From Lachnospiraceae bacterium (GTDB taxonomy: Bacteria > Bacillota > Clostridia > Lachnospirales > Lachnospiraceae): a DNA stretch of 64,000 nt. Both the position numbers and the translations under genes were made by a program. A model generated the notes under the pieces. That model did not search any database, was not told the origin of the DNA, and saw nothing but the letters and a program-made list of their open reading frames with translations. How positions within the stretch are numbered: position 1 is the first letter of the stretch; the number at the start of each line of letters is the position of its first letter. Of this stretch, positions 53,901-62,767 are shown piece after piece. The DNA lies in assembly GCA_017433725.1 (NCBI GenBank), contig JAFRGQ010000027.1, forward strand, positions 1 through 64,000. Reading direction: 5' to 3'.

Positions 53901-56723
53901 GGTCGGCCACTTTGAACTGATGTTTTCTCCGTAATAGGCCGACATGACAAAATAGTAATAGGTTCTTCCGCCGACTGTTTCCGATTGAATCGTTTCTCCC
54001 GTTACACTGGGGTGCTGCGATTGGTTGGAATGCCAGGTGACAAGACTGTCTAAACTCGAACCTGAACCCGAGTTATTGGCATAGTCATAACGATTGTTCT
54101 GAGAGCCGTTTCTGTAGAGGTAAAATTTGAAATTATATAATATCCTGTCATAGTGCAGATTTAAAACGGCATCGCCCTCCGGCGTAATTGTAATTTGCTG
54201 ATTTTTATCGGAATCTATTAACGAAAAACCTGTGTAGTAGCCGTTTCCTGCTCCGATACCTGTCACATAATCTTCATCCCCGTTATCGACAACCGTATAA
54301 GGAATATTCTGACCCACCACGCCATTATTATTTACATAAGATCCCAACACCTCATAGGCTGTTCTTTCCGTATTCTGTCCCCAGAGAATAACGGTATAGG
54401 GAGCCCTTGTATTGGGAATCCAGCTCGCATAAAGCGTTGTCTTTTGATTTAGCTCGTTGCCGAATGTAAACCTGCCTGTCGTCACAGAAGGATTAGCCCC
54501 ATGGGCGTCTGCATGCTCTTTGGTATCATACCATCCGCCGAAAGTATACCCGTTTCTCATCATGTCCGAATTTGAACACGGAGGGGCAGTTACTTCATCG
54601 GACTTTACGAACTGCGGTGCGTTATAAGTTCCGCCTTTGCCGTTCTCATCAAAAACAAGCCAATTACCTGCCGGGGCATTGACCGTAAAACTGATGTCAC
54701 CGTTTATTGAAATACTGTTACCGTTCGTATAGATTCGGTCACTCGGAATCGCAGACGTAACATTATTTTCGGAACCCGCATCAAGTTCCCATCCTTCAAA
54801 GTTGTGGACATCATCCTTTGGGGTATACGCCATATTGATAGTACGACTAACGTCATCAGTACCATATTCACTCGACTTCACCGGAACCGCATCCATCCCT
54901 AAAACGGTTCCGTCTTCATCTTTATATGTAATGGTATAAAGCTTGCAGATCGCCGCATCAAATCTGTGTATTGTCTCACCCTCTGTAATATCCTGACTTA
55001 CCGCCCACTCGCGAATCTGTTCGATGGTCATGGCATCGTCAATATCAGCAGTGGTATAGTTACCGTCTGTATCAAGAATCCATCCGGCAAAAACCTCACC
55101 TGCTCCAAGCACCCCTACGCCGGGATCATTTATGATATCTTCTACGTATTGCTTGTATGGATCACGTTCATTATCTCCAAGAAGTTCGTCACCGTTTTTT
55201 ACATACATGGAAGCAATCAGGTTTCCTTTACTATAGAATTCCAGCTTCATACGTGCGTTAATTTCCGTGCTTCCGTCTACAACAGCGTACACACTAAAAC
55301 TATCTGCTTCAAAAGTTACGGCTTGTCCTGCATCAACAGTTTCGGTAGTATTCTCAACTCTTTCTCCTTCTTCACTGCCGTCTGAAAAGTGAACTATATT
55401 AAGATCATCCCCGTCCTCTGCATCAGACAGCTCAATCTTTACTTCAACAGTCTTCCCTTCTGCCGGCTGATACTTAATACTTGGATCGTCTCTATCAACG
55501 AGCTTAATGTCAAACAGACGGATGTATTCCGCACTTCCTTCCTCCAGACCAAGTGCGTTTTCAGTGTATGTTACATATTCTTCATAGCTTATACCGTACA
55601 CAGAGGATTCTTCTGTAAGCTCGGAAACAACTAGCTCAGCGTTATTCGGAATGCCGGTATCGCCATCAAAAGTCGCGGAAATCTTATAATTATTCCCGTC
55701 ACTTGCAAGCACGGTTTTTTCAATCATTGTCTCAACAAATGCATATACGGAAAAACCTGTCGTTTCAAAACGGATTCCCTCAGAATCAACAGTAGTCTTT
55801 ATGACATCCGCCTGCTCTCCGAAATGCACGATGTGCAGAGCCTCATTCTTCACGGCTTCATCTTCCAAACTGATGGATACGCGGGCAACACTTCCCTTTG
55901 AAGGCTGGATTTCCTCTCCGGCGGGATCCAAAATCGAAATATCAAAAAAACGGGCATACTTAATAGAAGCTACGTCGCATTGTAATGCTTCTGCAGCCAT
56001 GGAAAGATATCGGTCATATTCAGTTTCTGCATCAGGTGCTTCTGCTTCCGTATCAGATGTCCCGACTTCCGTATCGGAAACCTCAACTTCCGTATCAGAA
56101 ATCTCAGCTTGAATGACAGAAGCCTCATTTCCTGTATCAGAGACCTTATCTACTGTATCAGAAGTCTCATCTCCTGTACCAGAGGTTTCATCTCCTGTAT
56201 CAGAAGCCTCATTTCCTGTATCAGAGACCTCGTCTCCGTTATCAGAGGTTTTATCCCCTGTATCAGAAGCCTCCGTGCCCGTGTCAGAATCAATTTCCGT
56301 GTTGAGCCTCTCAGGTTCTCGGCATATCTCCGATACTATAAGCTCCGCTCCCTGTGGGATTTCTGCATCTTCACCGTAGGATACAGATATTCGGAGCGTG
56401 TTTCCGTCTTGTGTGTCGTATTCATTGATGAGAGGAGAGCAGTCTTCTGTGTTCTGAATGTCAATTATGCCTTCGTCTGAATCTATGACATTGTCCGAAG
56501 CGGAAATGTCATAGCCCTCCGAAAGATAACTGACATCAGTGTCGAGAGTTAAACCGGCTTCATTTTCTGCGGCCTGCTGTTCCAATGTGATGGCCGGGAG
56601 AATGAGGGCGTAGGTGGTGACGAATACGACTATACACGACAGGAAAAATAATACTTTCTGCCATTTCTTCCACTTGATGGCAAACTGCAGAAGCGTCCTC
56701 AAATCTTTACGCTTGTGCCTCAT
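50925..56723 (-). CDS. giant LPxTG surface adhesin with InlB-type and Cna_B-type repeats
   Basis: The 1932-residue protein has a basic start, the signal segment VVFVTTYALILPAITLE, an expanded Ser-Asp-Thr heptad region (about residues 130-230), modules ending in ETTGFSVYAFVE and ADSFSVYAVVD, then several Listeria-Bacteroides (InlB B) repeats such as NGYTFGGWYDT and GYIFEGWYLDE. Cna_B-like domains follow (VKIYKTDNSMPAVPLSNVGF, LKVVKTDQAKKALAGAQF), then LPNTGGPG, a hydrophobic helix and an Arg-Arg tail. It is a sortase substrate on the cell wall. The ATG at 56723 follows AGAGGT and matches the start of the paralog. Longer starts lack a site. No sortase gene lies in the window. Confidence 0.9.
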   Translation of the reverse strand: MRHKRKDLRTLLQFAIKWKKWQKVLFFLSCIVVFVTTYALILPAITLEQQAAENEAGLTLDTDVSYLSEGYDISASDNVIDSDEGIIDIQNTEDCSPLINEYDTQDGNTLRISVSYGEDAEIPQGAELIVSEICREPERLNTEIDSDTGTEASDTGDKTSDNGDEVSDTGNEASDTGDETSGTGDETSDTVDKVSDTGNEASVIQAEISDTEVEVSDTEVGTSDTEAEAPDAETEYDRYLSMAAEALQCDVASIKYARFFDISILDPAGEEIQPSKGSVARVSISLEDEAVKNEALHIVHFGEQADVIKTTVDSEGIRFETTGFSVYAFVETMIEKTVLASDGNNYKISATFDGDTGIPNNAELVVSELTEESSVYGISYEEYVTYTENALGLEEGSAEYIRLFDIKLVDRDDPSIKYQPAEGKTVEVKIELSDAEDGDDLNIVHFSDGSEEGERVENTTETVDAGQAVTFEADSFSVYAVVDGSTEINARMKLEFYSKGNLIASMYVKNGDELLGDNERDPYKQYVEDIINDPGVGVLGAGEVFAGWILDTDGNYTTADIDDAMTIEQIREWAVSQDITEGETIHRFDAAICKLYTITYKDEDGTVLGMDAVPVKSSEYGTDDVSRTINMAYTPKDDVHNFEGWELDAGSENNVTSAIPSDRIYTNGNSISINGDISFTVNAPAGNWLVFDENGKGGTYNAPQFVKSDEVTAPPCSNSDMMRNGYTFGGWYDTKEHADAHGANPSVTTGRFTFGNELNQKTTLYASWIPNTRAPYTVILWGQNTERTAYEVLGSYVNNNGVVGQNIPYTVVDNGDEDYVTGIGAGNGYYTGFSLIDSDKNQQITITPEGDAVLNLHYDRILYNFKFYLYRNGSQNNRYDYANNSGSGSSLDSLVTWHSNQSQHPSVTGETIQSETVGGRTYYYFVMSAYYGENISSKWPTYDKITGANGREAVSYVMMVGTKLKPNPTNSGSGTVKGLITVMDENILGATNNANGNYVIIRFPGSYYNWRYHIWFETVEGEDYTGKTLHTHNGKTYYEETVLSVRSSNTTDANQNEPKYEGYDFITRLGQNTSGTVWQGEHWTTGNNPTLYHLNYIYDRKAFKIRYFDGSYVSGNDDIIQNRATQLLHESDSIAHGAAIPDTDKEYVPELPSGEEGYIFEGWYLDESCSIPYTWTTMPIGGIKVYAKWRQVQYRVFLHPNAGTDPSLQWGSDNVSTSFRVSYGGKVSTPTGTRENSGYEFVGWYTDPSLSSQYLYNSDTVLNDETVTTPYDRTEDTELDKWGNVIAGSEGVNADSDRPWITRKLDLYAKWRKILEGAGINIVYTADDGQGNVGSNAPVDQATYPDQADASAQAACTPPDGLYFKHWVIQTWDEAEGRYVDTEFTVHPGQQFSVKEEYAHKEAITGTTEYRYTMQLRAEYGQPGDGAQTHIWWFDNYSADNAERHESSRQDENFLVNVAQIIKEPPTREGFTFLGWARIPRTTSESEEGTPPTGKVLDLTEDDLYLKYESGQFKLNDSTSDDNGKVVTHVAADEKLSYHDMYAVWEKNTYKVTIKKVVLDTETSDVFAIGYSFDNDTLQPGSVNLAHDASQELSVDVPYGTVVTVSENAEGYDAVFSAIRTTDDAGTELENPVTVNEETDASGAFKIKGNTTITVTNTPQAKKVKIYKTDNSMPAVPLSNVGFTLNDRSLSTDSDGYTDIVTLYTSDTPYRLSETVPLNDYYGLSEDVLVTVSATGITVTGDDADKVAISDTVDAEGAYTITVVNTIKTTPLKVVKTDQAKKALAGAQFSEVSGGLIKNGPVTTVITGEPGAEEALIVEDNAVPLGTYTIREDSTPAGYNQLSGDVTIVLTTDQTTGQVLANVTVGGEESPFADAHLIDVNNPELGWIVTIKNDSGVCLPNTGGPGTNLLYLLGIMLTGIAGVVLLIRRYAA
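56026..56300 (-). repeat. coding heptad tandem repeat, about 13 units of 21 bp
   Basis: The repeat lies within the adhesin gene. Units read S-D-T-(G/E)-x-E-x. The paralog has a single such unit (EASDTETEYDRY) at the same place, so the array is an expansion here. Near-identical units make it prone to slippage in steps that keep frame. Confidence 0.88.
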
Positions 56724-56797
56724 ACTTACCTCTTGTTGTTCTATTATGCTTACTGCCAATTCTGCTGCGATGCTAATCAGGGATTTGGTGCAGAATC

Positions 56798-56868
56798 CTG
56801 TCAGCTGACGCAGACATTAAGTTCCGAGTCATGTCTCGCAAGCGGGACTTAAATATGTAGTCTGCTTA
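56798..56868. repeat. dispersed hairpin repeat, copy 2
   Basis: GTCAGCTGACGCAGACAT followed by AGTCATGTCTCGC-AA-GCGGGACTT resembles the element at 13488-13580. The hairpin core is GTCTCGC/GCGGGAC. It lies just upstream of the adhesin start on the minus strand. Confidence 0.5.
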
Positions 56869-56941
56869 AAAGGCTAAATTTTTGCTTGATATATATGTTA
56901 AGTTATTATATTATATAACGTTTATGTCAGTAAATAAAAAA

Positions 56942-56974
56942 TGCGAATATATATTTATGAAATATATATTCGCA
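56942..56974 (-). terminator. terminator of the MATE gene
   Basis: A perfect 15-bp stem (56942-56956 with 56960-56974), AT-rich with a TGCG foot and a 3-base loop, is followed on the minus strand by TTTTTTATTT. Confidence 0.92.
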
Positions 56975-57014
56975 AAGGAAATAAAGCTCATATTTAGTTA
57001 TTAACTGGCCGAAA

Positions 57015-58391
57015 TTATCTCTGTTCCAGCCCCGTACCCCAGCCTTTAATCAGCCCTCGCCGGAGCAGAATAAAGTATGTAAGCTCCGTTATGCAGCAGG
57101 TCACCCAGCCAACCGGATAGCCGAGTCCGACCACATACGGATTATAAGCAATGCGGCTTCCGATGAAGAGGTAAATCTGTCGGATCACGACAAAGCAGGC
57201 AATCATACAGATCATAGGAGCCTGTGACTCGCCCCTCCCGCGGAGCGCACCGGCCAGGACGTGGTTCACTGCGTTAAAGAGCAGGAAATATGTGTTCATC
57301 CGAAGGAAAAGAACGCCGTAGTAGATGACCTCCTCATCCCTGGTGAACAGCGCGGTGGCATCGGGAGCGAGCACCACGAGAATCGTTGCTATGACTGCAG
57401 TAACGCCGACGGAAATCTGGAGAGCGCGAATCGTGCCCTCGTCTGCGCGATCCGATTTTTCGGCGCCAACGTTCTGGCTGACAAATGTCGTCGCTGCCTG
57501 ACTCAACGAATTGATCGGCAAGAATATAAAGGAGTCGAGCTTGTTATAAGCGCCCCATCCGGCCATACAGCCGGAGCCGAACCCGTTGATGTAAGACTGG
57601 ACAAATACATTGGACACCGACGTGATCATAGATTGGATTCCGGCCGGAAGACCGATCTGAAGGATGAATTTTAGAATCGGAAGATCGATCCGCAGATCCT
57701 GCCAGACCAGCTTGTAGATGTCGTCTGTTCTGGTCAGAAGGACCAGGACCATAAAGGCGGAGAGGAATTGTGAGAGGATTGTTGCAAATGCCGCTCCCGC
57801 GATCCCCGCTTTGAATACAATGACAAATACCAGGTCGAGCACGGTATTTAAAATGCTCGTGAAAATCAGAAAGTAGAGAGGCCTTTTGGTGTCACCGACG
57901 GCTCGCAAAATGCCGCTGCCCATGTTATAGATAAGGAGGCCGAGAGCTCCCGAAAAATAGATTTCAAGATAGACTTTGGCCTGCGGGAATACATCATCCG
58001 GGGTCTGCATCAGGCGAAGCATGATAGGTACGAAAAAAAAGCCTGCAAATGTAAAGAAGATGCCGAACAGAATCGTCACCGCGATCGCGGTCTCGACGGC
58101 CTTGTGAAGATCTTCCAGCCTTTTCGCACCGAAATATTGGCTGATCACAACACCTCCGCCGACTGCGAAGCCGTTGAAAAAGAAGATCATGATATTGACG
58201 ATCATCGTGGTTGAGCTGATCGCGGCGAGAGCCTGCTTGCCGACGAAGTTTCCGACGACGATGGAGTCGACCGTGTTATACAGCATCTGAAAGACATTGC
58301 CGAGGAGAAGCGGTATGGAAAAAGCGATCAGGTGACCGGTGATGGAGCCGGTCGTCATGTCGCGGACGGTAGATTTATTCTGTGAGGTCAT
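57015..58391 (-). CDS. MATE family efflux transporter
   Basis: The protein of about 458 residues has 12 membrane segments in two halves. MTTGSITGHLIAFSIPLLLG and MLYNTVDSIVVGNFVG are typical of the NorM/DinF-like Firmicute branch. It exports cationic drugs or metabolites with Na+ or H+. The ATG at 58391 is preferred since the upstream in-frame starts (58433, 58451) add a charged, non-conserved stretch. An AGGA lies about 11 bases before it. Monocistronic. Confidence 0.9.
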   Translation of the reverse strand: MTSQNKSTVRDMTTGSITGHLIAFSIPLLLGNVFQMLYNTVDSIVVGNFVGKQALAAISSTTMIVNIMIFFFNGFAVGGGVVISQYFGAKRLEDLHKAVETAIAVTILFGIFFTFAGFFFVPIMLRLMQTPDDVFPQAKVYLEIYFSGALGLLIYNMGSGILRAVGDTKRPLYFLIFTSILNTVLDLVFVIVFKAGIAGAAFATILSQFLSAFMVLVLLTRTDDIYKLVWQDLRIDLPILKFILQIGLPAGIQSMITSVSNVFVQSYINGFGSGCMAGWGAYNKLDSFIFLPINSLSQAATTFVSQNVGAEKSDRADEGTIRALQISVGVTAVIATILVVLAPDATALFTRDEEVIYYGVLFLRMNTYFLLFNAVNHVLAGALRGRGESQAPMICMIACFVVIRQIYLFIGSRIAYNPYVVGLGYPVGWVTCCITELTYFILLRRGLIKGWGTGLEQR

Positions 58392-58781
58392 TCCCGGGCC
58401 GGTCCTTTCCTGTCCTTTTCGTGAGACAGACATTTGCGTAGAGCGGAGCAATTCTATGATATATTTGCAGTTTGCGTGAGAAACAGTTTTTTCTGAGCAT
58501 GATAACAGTATAGCATAATCGTTGGGGCTGTAGAGAGATATAATGACATCAAAGACTTCAACTACACTAACGCAGAACAGAAGTCAGAAAACAGACTTTG
58601 ACAAATTTTGATCGGTCTTTGGTTTCATGAAGCAAATCGATTGATTCAATATGTTTAAAAAGTTTCATTTCAGGTAAATTGGTCCGTTTTACATTGCATA
58701 AACAGAGTTTTACTATATAATCAGTTTTATGCAACCTAAATGGCGAAATGAGGAATTCTGAAAAGAAATGGGGAGGGAATT
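58392..58781 (+). promoter_or_regulatory. NhaC promoter framed by inverted arms (58694-58734)
   Basis: TTGCAT (58694-58699), 16 bases, TATAAT (58716-58721). TTGCATAAA (58694-58702) and TTTATGCAA (58726-58734) are perfect 9-bp inverted arms that bracket the promoter, a likely operator pair or loop. The rest of this 390-base spacer shows no gene. Confidence 0.65.
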
Positions 58782-60275
58782 ATGGAATTTACAATGATTG
58801 AAACAGGGTGGCTGTCAATACTGCCTCCGATTATAGCAATTGCTCTTGCGCTGCTCACAAAAGAAGTTTATTCTTCTCTTTTTATCGGCGTTTTTTCCGG
58901 TATGCTGATTTATGCATTTGCCACGGGGGGAACGATCGTGTCGGCATCGGCGATGGCATTTGACATGATGAGCTCAAAGATTTCGGATAACTCATACATG
59001 ATTATTTTCCTGGCTCTTCTCTGGGCTGTGGTCATGCTGGTAGATAAGTCGGGCGGCAGCAGAGCCTACGGACGGTGGGCTGAAAAGAGATTGAAGAGCA
59101 GGCGCTCTGCGGCGTTTTTCACATCCCTGCTTGGCATCCTGATATTTATTGATGATGGCTTCAACTGCCTCACAGTCGGAACGGTCATGAGGCCGATCAC
59201 GGACAGATTCCGCATTTCCAGGGAGAAGCTTGCTTATATTATCGATGCGACGGCGGCTCCGGTGTGTATTATTGCACCGGTGTCCAGTTGGGCTGTCGCG
59301 GTAGCCAGTGAGGTGAGTGAGACGGATGGTTTTAACATTTTCCTTAAAATCATTCCTTACAATTTTTATGCGCTTCTGACGATCATCATGGTGTTTTTCA
59401 TATGTTTTACCGGAAAGGATTTCGGGCCGATGAAGGCAGCGGAGGAGAGGATGCTCTCGGAAGGACCGGAGAAGCAGTCGGAAGCGGACTGGACGGAGTC
59501 CAAAGGGCAGGTCATTGATCTGGTCCTGCCGATTGTAGTGCTGATTATCTGCGCTATATGCGGTATGGCTTACGTCGGCGGATTCTTTGAGGGCGTCAGC
59601 TTTTCGGAGGCGATAGGATATAATCCGACGGCGGGGCTGTCGCTGGGGGCATTTGCGGGACTTGTCACGGCTTTTGTGCTGTATATTCCGCGCGGACTGA
59701 TGACCCCGAAGGAATTCATTAAGTGTATCGTAGACGGTATCGGAAGTATTGTTCCGCCGATGCTGATCCTGATTCTTTCCTGGAGCCTGGGCGGTGTGTG
59801 CCGCCAGCTGATCGGAACGGGCGTCTTTATTTCGGGCTTTGTCAGCACATCGAATCTGCCGATGGCGCTGCTTCCGGTCCTGATTTTTGTGATCGCGGCT
59901 CTCATGAGTTTTTCCATGGGTACTTCCTGGGGCACGTTCGGCATGCTGATCCCGATCGTCACGATGATTTGTGAGACGGACGTGGCAGCGGCTCTGCTGC
60001 TTCCGGCGCTCGGGGCAACGCTCGCGGGTTCCGTTTACGGAGACCACTGTTCTCCGATTTCGGATACGACGATTCTGGCTTCGACGGGTGCGGACTGTAT
60101 GCATATTCGCCATGTTGAGACTCAGCTTCCTTACGCGACGCTGGTCGCTGTCGTGTGCGCGGTGGGATACCTGATTGCGGGATTTACGCTGACGCCGTGG
60201 ATCGGTCTTGCACTGTCGATCGCTTTGCTTGTCGGGACGGTTGTGTTCCTGAACGGAAAGACAGGAAAGGCTTAA
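58782..60275 (+). CDS. NhaC family Na+/H+ antiporter-like transporter
   Basis: The 497-residue protein has about 11-12 membrane segments. FIDDGFNCLTVGTVMRPITD and GSVYGDHCSPISDTTILAS are hallmark blocks of the NhaC/ion transporter superfamily. It exchanges Na+ for H+, or in some members amino acids or malate/lactate. The ATG at 58782 follows GGGGAGGG. The promoter is bracketed by inverted arms, suggesting regulation by a repressor not in the window. Confidence 0.9.
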   Translation: MEFTMIETGWLSILPPIIAIALALLTKEVYSSLFIGVFSGMLIYAFATGGTIVSASAMAFDMMSSKISDNSYMIIFLALLWAVVMLVDKSGGSRAYGRWAEKRLKSRRSAAFFTSLLGILIFIDDGFNCLTVGTVMRPITDRFRISREKLAYIIDATAAPVCIIAPVSSWAVAVASEVSETDGFNIFLKIIPYNFYALLTIIMVFFICFTGKDFGPMKAAEERMLSEGPEKQSEADWTESKGQVIDLVLPIVVLIICAICGMAYVGGFFEGVSFSEAIGYNPTAGLSLGAFAGLVTAFVLYIPRGLMTPKEFIKCIVDGIGSIVPPMLILILSWSLGGVCRQLIGTGVFISGFVSTSNLPMALLPVLIFVIAALMSFSMGTSWGTFGMLIPIVTMICETDVAAALLLPALGATLAGSVYGDHCSPISDTTILASTGADCMHIRHVETQLPYATLVAVVCAVGYLIAGFTLTPWIGLALSIALLVGTVVFLNGKTGKA

Positions 60276-60300
60276 AAGTAGCCACTGAGATATAAGAAAG

Positions 60301-60397
60301 AGACTGTCGCATTAAGACGTGCCACCACTGTATATGGCAGACGTTAATTGAAAATATCTGCCATATACAGTGGTGATACCGTCAGGTGCGACAGTCT
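60301..60397. repeat. long double-stem element, copy 1 (also terminator)
   Basis: Outer arms AGACTGTCGCA (60301-60311) and TGCGACAGTCT (60387-60397) enclose perfect 19-bp inner arms (60323-60341 with 60357-60375). CTCCTCTTTTTT follows on the plus strand, so it ends the NhaC transcript. A diverged copy is at 62768-62862. Confidence 0.85.
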
Positions 60398-60415
60398 CCT
60401 CTTTTTTGTCTTTAT

Positions 60416-60936
60416 TTAGCCGAATAAATTCTTGAAAAAGTTCTTTATTCCAGTACCTATCTTTTCGAAAATATTCGGTTCCGACTTCTGTTCCGGTGCC
60501 TTATTCTTTATCTCTTCCGTGGTTTTTTATCTTTTGCTGCCTTCGCTGCCTCTTCTGCCTTTATTGCCTCTTCTTTTTCCTTATTTGCAGATTCCTCTGT
60601 ACGGAACACTATGTTCAGTCCGTCATTGTACTTTTTATTTCCTTCATCGCAGTCTTTATATTTCTTAGTCGCTTCCTTTGCACCGTTTGCATTTATATCA
60701 AAGCCTTTGTAGCTTTCACTTTTGTAGGAAGTTTGCATTACAGGTCTGCGGCCCATAAGCACAGTTCTTTTTACTGGATCTGTTTTACAAGACTCAAGAG
60801 TCGACAGATATATGCTTCTATTTTCATTGTCGAGTTCACTCATGTCGAAGCCGACTATCTCAAGATACTTCTTCACTCCTTCAGCCTATAAATTTACAGG
60901 TGCTTTATATAATGTGTTTATATATTCTTTATTCAC
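60416..60936 (-). pseudogene. decayed gene with in-frame TAG and A-run frameshift
   Basis: Reading leftwards from a GTG at 60936, the frame encodes NKEYINTLYKAPVNL, meets TAG (60886-60888), then continues AEGVKKYLEIVGFDMSEL and on for about 120 residues to KAAKDKKPRKR-stop at 60508. If one A is added in the A6 run near 60530, the frame runs on as TTEEIKNKAPEQKSEP and NIFEKIGTGIKNFFKNLFG to TAA at 60416. Both halves look like real coding sequence. The intact protein would be about 170 residues with a Lys/Glu/Ala-rich helix and a hydrophobic tail. No family is recognised. Confidence 0.6.
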
Positions 60937-61083
60937 GATCTTTGCATATCATCATTCCGCCTGTTCTGCCGGAATTTTGATTTTACAAGCAATTGTATAT
61001 ACGTGAAGTATCATATAAAGTAACAATAATCGTAGCACTTTCGTAAAATGTCTAAGCTGAAGTCCTGTGAAAAACAGTAAAAT

Positions 61084-61099
61084 CGGTCAAAAACGACCG
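61084..61099 (-). terminator. weak terminator after asparagine synthase
   Basis: CGGTC (61084-61088) and GACCG (61095-61099) form a 5-bp stem, with ATTTT after it on the minus strand. The 220-base spacer between this region and the decayed gene shows no other feature. Confidence 0.45.
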
Positions 61100-61159
61100 C
61101 AGGTGGACAGTGCGTATGAATGAAGGCCATTCGCGGCTTCGTAAAATGACGAACCGAAA

Positions 61160-62743
61160 TTACATGCCGCTCGCCCCATAGTTCGCAAGCACACGCGCCG
61201 ACGGATCATCTACATCACAGCCCTCCCACTCTCTGTTGGGCATCCAGAAATCAACTACCATCTCCGCCTGGCCGGGATAATACTTCTCAAATATCTCGCG
61301 ATACAGCAGTGACTCCTTCGTAAAGGGTCTTGCGTAGCCATATATAGCGCACCGCGACTCAAACTCCTCGTCCGAATAGCAGCTCTCCGCATATTCCTTC
61401 AGATAGTCAACCATAGAATGGCCTACCGCATCCGAAAATGCCGCCTTCTCTCGCCACAGTATATCCTCCGGAAGATAATCCAATCCCTCGAATGCGTGGC
61501 GGAGCAGGTACTTGCCCTTTCCGTAAGTGTTGAGCTTGATTTCCGGGTCGAGGCTCATCACGTATTTGACAAAATCCAGGTCTCCGAACGGCACGCGTGC
61601 TTCCAGAGAGTTGACCGAGATGCAGCGGTCCGCGCGGAGCACGTCGTACATGTGAATCTCCCGGATACGCTTGGCCGCTTCCTGCTGGAAGGCTTCCGCC
61701 GAGGGGGCAAAATCCGTATACTTGTAGCCGAACAGCTCGTCAGAAATCTCTCCGGTGAGAATGACCCGGATATCAGAGGTCTCGTGAATAGCCTTGCAGA
61801 CCAGATACATGCCCATGCTTGCACGGATTGTCGTTATATCGTAGGTTCCGAGAAGCTCGATGAGTGTTTCCAGAGTAGATATGACCTCGTCAGGCGTCAT
61901 ATAGACCTCCGTGTGATCAGCGCCGATGAAATCGGCGACCTCCCGTGCATACTTGAGGTCAATGGCGTCCTCGCGCATACCGATGGCGTATGTCCGAATC
62001 GGCTGATCGCATTCCCGAGCCGCTATGGCGCAGACGAGGGATGAATCCAGACCTCCCGAGAGAAGGAAGCCGACTTTGGAGTCGGATACGAGGCGCTTCT
62101 TTACGCCTTCTATCAGCTTGTCCCGGATCATCATGCTTGCGGTCTCCGGACCATCATGGCATATGGTATCTACGCCGGAGGGATCTGCGTAACGGTGGAA
62201 TTTCCCATCTTTGTAATAATGTCCGGGAGGGAAGGGCATGATGCATTGTGCGAGTTCCACCAGGTTTTTCGGTTCGCTGGCGAAGAGGATCATGCCCTTT
62301 TTATCATAGCAGTAATAGAGCGGCCGGATGCCGACCGGGTCGCGGGCTGCGATATACTCACCCGTCTGACCGTCATAAAGTACGCAGGCGAATTCCGCAT
62401 CCAGCATTGCGAACATATCCGTCCCGTACTCGCGGTACATAGGCAGAATGATCTCACAGTCGCTGTCGCTTGCAAATGTATACCCCTTTTCTCTCAGCTC
62501 GTCCCTCATGACTTCGAATCCGTAAAGCTCTCCGTTGCAGACAACATAACTTCCGTTCAGTTCAAAGGGCTGCATACCTGAGGGCGTAAGTCCCATGATG
62601 GACAGACGGCGGAAACCCAGAAGGCCGTTGCCGGTATCGACGATCCGGCAGTCGTCGGGTCCTCTGGAAATCGTGCGTTCAAATCCTTTTTTGAATTTCT
62701 GCAGGTCGTAATCCGCGCTGCAATAAGCCATTATCGAACACAT
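61160..62743 (-). CDS. asnB: asparagine synthase, glutamine-hydrolysing (AsnB type)
   Basis: The 527-residue protein starts MCSIMAYCS, so Cys2 after Met removal is the glutaminase nucleophile. That fixes the start at 62743, supported by AGGAGGT. The class II amidotransferase domain (residues 1-190) has FRRLSIMG and YVVCNGELYGFE. The synthetase domain has the PP-loop FLLSGGLDSSLVCAI and EISDELFGYKY. It makes asparagine from aspartate, glutamine and ATP. It follows the GlnN gene on the same strand, a sensible nitrogen pairing, but with a strong stem-loop element between. Confidence 0.93.
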   Translation of the reverse strand: MCSIMAYCSADYDLQKFKKGFERTISRGPDDCRIVDTGNGLLGFRRLSIMGLTPSGMQPFELNGSYVVCNGELYGFEVMRDELREKGYTFASDSDCEIILPMYREYGTDMFAMLDAEFACVLYDGQTGEYIAARDPVGIRPLYYCYDKKGMILFASEPKNLVELAQCIMPFPPGHYYKDGKFHRYADPSGVDTICHDGPETASMMIRDKLIEGVKKRLVSDSKVGFLLSGGLDSSLVCAIAARECDQPIRTYAIGMREDAIDLKYAREVADFIGADHTEVYMTPDEVISTLETLIELLGTYDITTIRASMGMYLVCKAIHETSDIRVILTGEISDELFGYKYTDFAPSAEAFQQEAAKRIREIHMYDVLRADRCISVNSLEARVPFGDLDFVKYVMSLDPEIKLNTYGKGKYLLRHAFEGLDYLPEDILWREKAAFSDAVGHSMVDYLKEYAESCYSDEEFESRCAIYGYARPFTKESLLYREIFEKYYPGQAEMVVDFWMPNREWEGCDVDDPSARVLANYGASGM

Positions 62744-62767
62744 AGCATTACCTCCTGTAATCACAGA

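Noticed and set aside
44550-55385. Several plus-strand frames opposite the adhesins
   Set aside because: All are antisense to coherent Cna_B/InlB-type domains and lack binding sites.
56026-56300. Regular 21-bp repeats considered as a CRISPR-like array
   Set aside because: There are no spacers. The units encode an in-frame heptad and the single-unit version is present in the paralog.
58992-60113. Long minus-strand frame opposite NhaC
   Set aside because: Arg/His-rich shadow of a strong coding gene. No start site and no family.
43770-60936. TAG read as a sense codon in this organism
   Set aside because: TAG is the evident natural stop of the genes ending at 6663, 13484, 32843 and 43730, so general recoding is unlikely.
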